A stretch of 8,943 bases of DNA from an uncultured Pelolinea sp. Its GTDB lineage: Bacteria > Chloroflexota > Anaerolineae > Anaerolineales > Anaerolineaceae. The stretch is from positions 1-8,943 of the forward strand of contig CALGUJ010000390.1 of assembly GCA_937902055.1 (NCBI GenBank). Direction: 5' to 3'. Under the pieces are notes generated by a model. It ran no database searches. It saw only the letters and a list, made by a program, of their open reading frames with translations, and was not told the DNA's origin. This document shows positions 5,818-8,943 of this stretch, piece by piece; the stretch's first letter is position 1; each line of letters opens with the position of its first letter. Position numbers and translations under genes: made by a program.

Positions 5818-6186
5818 CTATTCCATTATAGCCACGGCCACAGCGGTGGCGTGCTCTCGGGTATGGCTGATGCTGAGCGATACGTCGAGGATGCCCTTCT
5901 CTTTTGCCAGGGCAGCGGCGCGGCCGTGCAGGCTGGCAACCGGATTCCCTTCGCCTTGATGGCGGATTTCCACTTCCTGCCAACCGACCGGCCCGATGCC
6001 GCAGCCCAGGGCTTTGACGAGGGCTTCCTTGGCAGCGAACAACCCCGCGGCGCGCTCGAACGAAGCGCCGATATGCTCCCGTTCGGCAGGGGTGTATACG
6101 CGTTCAAAAAACCGTTTCAGGATTTCGGGTTTCAATTGCCTGAAGCGTTCGATTTCAACCAGGTCGATGCCGCTGGCGATTTTCAT
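5818..6186 (-). CDS. acpS: Holo-[acyl-carrier-protein] synthase
   Basis: AcpS moves the 4'-phosphopantetheine arm from CoA to a serine of apo-acyl carrier protein, which activates it for fatty-acid synthesis; it is a small cytoplasmic, usually trimeric, Mg2+ enzyme. At 122 residues the length is typical. The first motif GIDLVEIERF (6-15) gives Mg ligand Asp8, the second FAAKEALVKALG (50-61) gives Glu54, and the C-terminal SISHTREHATAVAVA is the third conserved block. The ATG is six bases after the stop of the zinc-less M16 gene, so acpS sits inside that operon. Only a weak AGAG precedes the start, again suggesting coupling. I see no acpP or fab gene in the window and no functional link to the peptidases. 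Confidence 0.95.
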   Translation of the reverse strand: MKIASGIDLVEIERFRQLKPEILKRFFERVYTPAEREHIGASFERAAGLFAAKEALVKALGCGIGPVGWQEVEIRHQGEGNPVASLHGRAAALAKEKGILDVSLSISHTREHATAVAVAIME

Positions 6187-6192
6187 CTCTGC

Positions 6193-7503
6193 TTAAAGGA
6201 TATCATTACCCGGGCCGGCGCTGGCGATCACCAGGCGGTCGGGGTCGAGATATTTTCGCGACGCGTTCAGGATTTGCCCGGCGGTCACGGCGTTGATCAA
6301 TTGGGCATAGCGCTGGTAATAATCCAAGCCCAAATTGAAGCGTTCGATGGAAAGAATGGCATTGGCTAACCCGGCGTTCGATTCCAGCGAGAGCGGCAGC
6401 CTGCCGATCAGGTTGGATTTGGAATCCGCCAGCTCATCCTCGCTGACCTCGCTGGTAACGTAACGTTTTATTTCTGCGCGCATCAGGTCGATGGTCTTTT
6501 CCAGGTTTTCCGGGTTGGTGCCGGCGGAAAATTCCCAGGTGCCGCAATCCGCCCAGGCGCTGATGCTGCTGGAGGCGTAATACGCCAACCCGGAGCGTGA
6601 CCGCACGCTTTCGCCAATTCTGCCCATTAATCCGAATTGCCCCAGGATGTTATTGCCCAGGTAGATCGGCAGGTAGTCCTCGGAGGTACGTTTCGGTCCC
6701 AAAGTGCCCAGCAGCAGGTCTGCCTGGCTTTTATCTTCCAGAAAACGGTGTTTCCTGATCAAGCCTGCGGGTTGGGCCGGCGGATTGTGCGAGGTTTGGG
6801 CTTTTCGGACCGGGTTGCGCCAATCAGCGAAATATCTTTCGGCCAGGCTAAAAACCTGTTCGGAGGAAACCGCGCCGACCACCACCAGGATCATGCCATC
6901 AGGGGAGTAGGCGTCGGCGTGGAATTTGACCAGATCCTCGCGCCGGATGGATTGGATGGTTTCGGGGTATCCATCCTGCGGATGTCCGTAGGGATGTTGC
7001 GGAAAAAGGTGTTGATCGAGCAGCAGGGAAGCCACTTCCGAGGTATCCTGGTCGCGGATGGCCAGCCCGGCCAGCAATTGCGCGCGCAGGCGTTCGAAGT
7101 ATTCCGGCGCGAATGCCGGGTTGCGCAGGCTGTCGGCAGCCAGGTCGAAGAGCATTTCCAGGTCTTCCGCCAGGGCTTTGCCGCGGAACCAGGTATCGTT
7201 CATCCCACTGCTGAAGCTCAGGCTGGCGCCGCGGTTTTCCAGCTCTTCGTGAAATGCCTGAAAACTGCGGCGGGTGGTTCCCCGGGAAAGCATGCTGGCG
7301 GTATAGTGAGCCAGCCCCAGTTTATCCGCCGGATCGCTTGCGCTGCCGCAAGTCATTAACCCGATTAAATAAACCGAGGAGACATTAGGATTGGTATAAC
7401 TCAACACCGTGATGCCGTTTGCCAGCGTCCGGCGCGAAATGGTTTCAGGGCCGGGCAGATTTTTCAGATTGCTTGAGATGGTCGCCATATCCCTACTTTC
7501 CAT
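6193..7503 (-). CDS. M16-family peptidase subunit lacking the zinc motif
   Basis: A 436-residue protein with the two-domain M16B (insulinase/processing-peptidase) architecture. At the place of the zinc motif HxxEH it has HYTAS (66-70): the first His is kept, but the Glu is Ala and the second His is Ser, so it cannot form the catalytic site. In the C-terminal half it keeps the RSGLAYY element, whose Arg and Tyr bind the substrate backbone in active M16 enzymes. The gene just upstream shows the opposite pattern, so the two are likely subunits of one enzyme. No signal peptide is visible; the protein appears cytoplasmic. The ATG at 7503 lies inside the last codons of the upstream gene, an 11-base overlap; ATG 7488 is an alternative (431 residues). 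Confidence 0.92.
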   Translation of the reverse strand: MESRDMATISSNLKNLPGPETISRRTLANGITVLSYTNPNVSSVYLIGLMTCGSASDPADKLGLAHYTASMLSRGTTRRSFQAFHEELENRGASLSFSSGMNDTWFRGKALAEDLEMLFDLAADSLRNPAFAPEYFERLRAQLLAGLAIRDQDTSEVASLLLDQHLFPQHPYGHPQDGYPETIQSIRREDLVKFHADAYSPDGMILVVVGAVSSEQVFSLAERYFADWRNPVRKAQTSHNPPAQPAGLIRKHRFLEDKSQADLLLGTLGPKRTSEDYLPIYLGNNILGQFGLMGRIGESVRSRSGLAYYASSSISAWADCGTWEFSAGTNPENLEKTIDLMRAEIKRYVTSEVSEDELADSKSNLIGRLPLSLESNAGLANAILSIERFNLGLDYYQRYAQLINAVTAGQILNASRKYLDPDRLVIASAGPGNDIL

Positions 7504-8779
7504 TGTTCCTTGGGCGGTAAATACCGATGATGCGGCGGTCGTTTCGCAGATACTTCTGCGCGGTGCGCTTCAGACTTTCCGCGTCGACCTGTTCCAGGTT
7601 GGGAATGAATTGGTCGAACCAGGTGTGGTCGGCGAACATGCTGGCGTATCCCATCCAGAAAGCCTGGTTGGTGATGTTTTCACTGCCGTAGGCAAACAGT
7701 GCTTTGGCCTGTTTGACCGCGCGCGCGATTTCAGCCTCCTTGATCGGCTCGTTCTGCAGGCGGTCGATTTGCTCGTCGATCACCCGCTGCGCTTCGTCCA
7801 CCGATTTATCCGGCGGCAGGATGGCCAGGATATCGTACAAATACGGATCGATGGTGGCTTGCAGTCCGCCGGAGACGCTCACTGCCTTATCTTTTTCAAC
7901 CAACAGTCGATACAAGCGGCTGGTCTTGTTGGAAATGCTGCCGCCGCCGAACATGGCCAACGAGGAAGGACCAGTGAGCAGGCTGTCGAGCACGGTCAGG
8001 GCGAAAAAATCAGCGCTGTTGGCGGCCGGCGAACGGTAACTGACTTGCAGGTAGACGGTGTCTCCGGGGCCTTCCAATTCGATGCGCTGGTTCTCCGGAA
8101 ACGTGTCCTCCGGCTGCGGGATGAATTTGCCGCTTTCCATGGCAGAGATGCCCTCGTATAGCTCTTTCAACCGTTCAATCACGGCAGGCGTGTCGAAATC
8201 GCCGGCCAGGGCCAGCAAAGCGTTGTTGGGGGAATAGTGGCTCCGATAGTGCCCGAAAAGCTGATCGCGTGTGATGGCATGCAAGTCCTGCATTTCACCG
8301 ATCACCTGGTTGCGGTAGGGATGGGCGGCGAAACCGGCCAGGTTGACCGCTTCGCCCAGCCGGAAGAGGGGCTCGTTTTCGTTGCCCTCGCGCTCCGAGA
8401 TGACCACGGTTCTTTCCAATTCGGTTTCCTGCGGATCGTACAGGCTGTTAACCATGCGGTCGGCTTCCAGGTCGAGCGCGATTTCCAGTTTGTCCGAGGG
8501 CAGTGTTTCGAAGTAGGTGGTCCAATCCAGCGAGGTCATGGCGTTCCAAAAACCGCCGTCGCGCGAGATGGCCTGGTCGAGAACGTTGATGGGATATTTG
8601 GGCGTACCCTTGAATTGCATATGTTCCACCCAGTGGGAGATGCCGGTCTTGCCGCGCACTTCGTTGCGCGAACCCACCCGGTACCAGATCCACTGGCTGA
8701 CCAGCGGCACCGTGTGGATTTCTTTGGTCAGGATCAACAGGCCATTATTTAGTGTGTGTGTTTGTACGGAAGCATTCAT
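7493..8779 (-). CDS. M16-family zinc metallopeptidase, catalytic subunit
   Basis: A 428-residue M16B peptidase. The N-terminal domain starts with the usual LNNGLLILTKE strand and GSRNE, then HWVEH (49-53), the inverted zinc motif HxxEH with His49, catalytic Glu52 and His53, followed by FKGT. The third zinc ligand is the Glu in VVISERE (about 129). In the C-terminal domain the Arg/Tyr element of single-chain enzymes (EKRGLAYS) reads EKDKAVSV, so both substrate-binding residues are missing. They are supplied by the next gene, if the pair works as in the Sphingomonas A1 heterodimer. No signal peptide is seen. Start: ATG 8779, without a clear ribosome-binding site. It is the first gene of the five-gene group running down to 4217; substrates are unknown. 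Confidence 0.94.
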   Translation of the reverse strand: MNASVQTHTLNNGLLILTKEIHTVPLVSQWIWYRVGSRNEVRGKTGISHWVEHMQFKGTPKYPINVLDQAISRDGGFWNAMTSLDWTTYFETLPSDKLEIALDLEADRMVNSLYDPQETELERTVVISEREGNENEPLFRLGEAVNLAGFAAHPYRNQVIGEMQDLHAITRDQLFGHYRSHYSPNNALLALAGDFDTPAVIERLKELYEGISAMESGKFIPQPEDTFPENQRIELEGPGDTVYLQVSYRSPAANSADFFALTVLDSLLTGPSSLAMFGGGSISNKTSRLYRLLVEKDKAVSVSGGLQATIDPYLYDILAILPPDKSVDEAQRVIDEQIDRLQNEPIKEAEIARAVKQAKALFAYGSENITNQAFWMGYASMFADHTWFDQFIPNLEQVDAESLKRTAQKYLRNDRRIIGIYRPRNNGK

Positions 8780-8823
8780 GCAGTATTAATTTCTACTCTG
8801 ATTTAGTATCCCTGAATTTAACC

Positions 8824-8855
8824 ACAGAACCGGATTTATTCAAATCCGGTTCTGT
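8824..8855. repeat. 14-bp perfect inverted repeat with a four-base loop
   Basis: ACAGAACCGGATTT (8824-8837) and AAATCCGGTTCTGT (8842-8855) form a perfect 14-bp stem with loop ATTC. It lies 15 bases after the stop of the gene ending at 8870 and 45 bases before the M16 start on the minus strand. It probably forms a strong 3' hairpin for that upstream transcript. No T run follows on either strand, so it is not a canonical intrinsic terminator. Confidence 0.75.
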
Positions 8856-8869
8856 TAGAGAACAATTAA

Positions 8870-8943
8870 TTATTTGGATTTGGATTCCGCTTTCTCCGGC
8901 GGGGGTGTATTGCCGTTGAAGAGCGGGCTGCGGGAGTAGGGCA
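8870..8943 (-). CDS. C-terminal end of an unidentified gene running off the right edge
   Basis: The last 23 codons of a minus-strand reading frame, ending at TAA 8872-8870, give a tail beginning PYSRSPLFNG, then three Pro and a Lys/Glu/Ser-rich end (KAESKSK). The low-complexity charged tail is typical of a disordered C-terminus. Support: open frame to the window edge, a strong hairpin just after the stop, and the same direction as the genes that follow. Only 74 bases are visible, so neither family nor location can be given, and another frame is possible. Confidence 0.45.
   Translation of the reverse strand, partial: PYSRSPLFNGNTPPPEKAESKSK

Noticed and set aside
5536..8752. Long + strand open frames opposite acpS, the phosphoesterase and both M16 genes (5536-6369, 6637-7359, 7409-8161, 8237-8752)
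   Set aside because: They are antisense to genes with clear family motifs. Their products have no recognisable motif and look like the usual by-product of codon bias on the other strand.
1..8943. A new defence, mobile or biosynthetic system
   Set aside because: No transposase, integrase, phage, toxin-antitoxin, CRISPR or defence motif is visible; almost all genes are housekeeping enzymes or common envelope proteins.

Overview
The window reads as chromosomal DNA of a free-living bacterium. The best fit is a member of the Chloroflexota, probably the Anaerolineae. This is an inference from the mix of genes: a PspC-domain protein, a SIMPL-domain lipoprotein, an frr-uppS-cdsA block, a ParB-like protein of a kind I associate with that phylum, and a pair of half-active M16 peptidases. 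I could not run a taxonomic search. GC content looks moderate, start signals are ordinary Shine-Dalgarno sites, and I see no insertion sequence, phage gene, CRISPR array, tRNA or rRNA.

Layout. Positions 1-155 hold the last 50 codons of a membrane protein, probably a sodium-dependent (NSS family) transporter, closed by a clear intrinsic terminator. Then, on the + strand, come a PspC-domain membrane protein (287-730) and a SIMPL/DUF541 lipoprotein (910-1632). The 179-base gap between them contains nested hairpins, a possible 26-residue leader ORF and a terminator-like hairpin. A bidirectional terminator (1636-1669) separates these genes from the convergent minus-strand genes.

From 3830 down to 1716, minus strand, lies frr-uppS-cdsA: ribosome recycling, undecaprenyl diphosphate synthesis and CDP-diacylglycerol synthesis. 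The genes are almost contiguous. The tsf-pyrH segment that usually precedes frr is absent. In its place is a divergent 74-codon gene of unknown function (3977-4201) with a near-consensus extended -10 promoter.

From 8779 down to 4217, minus strand, five genes run in one direction with gaps of 39 bases or fewer: an M16 peptidase subunit with the zinc motif, an M16 subunit without it, acpS (holo-ACP synthase), a metallophosphoesterase and a ParB-like protein. The two M16 genes look like the two halves of one heteromeric enzyme: one carries the zinc-binding HxxEH motif and has lost the Arg/Tyr substrate-binding pair, the other shows the reverse. A 14-bp perfect inverted repeat separates this group from the C-terminus of another minus-strand gene that runs off the right edge.

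Most of the window is housekeeping. The points most worth checking are the leader/attenuator-like region before the SIMPL gene, the complementary M16 pair, an Asp-to-Asn change in the CdsA signature, and the small orphan gene with a strong promoter and almost no leader.
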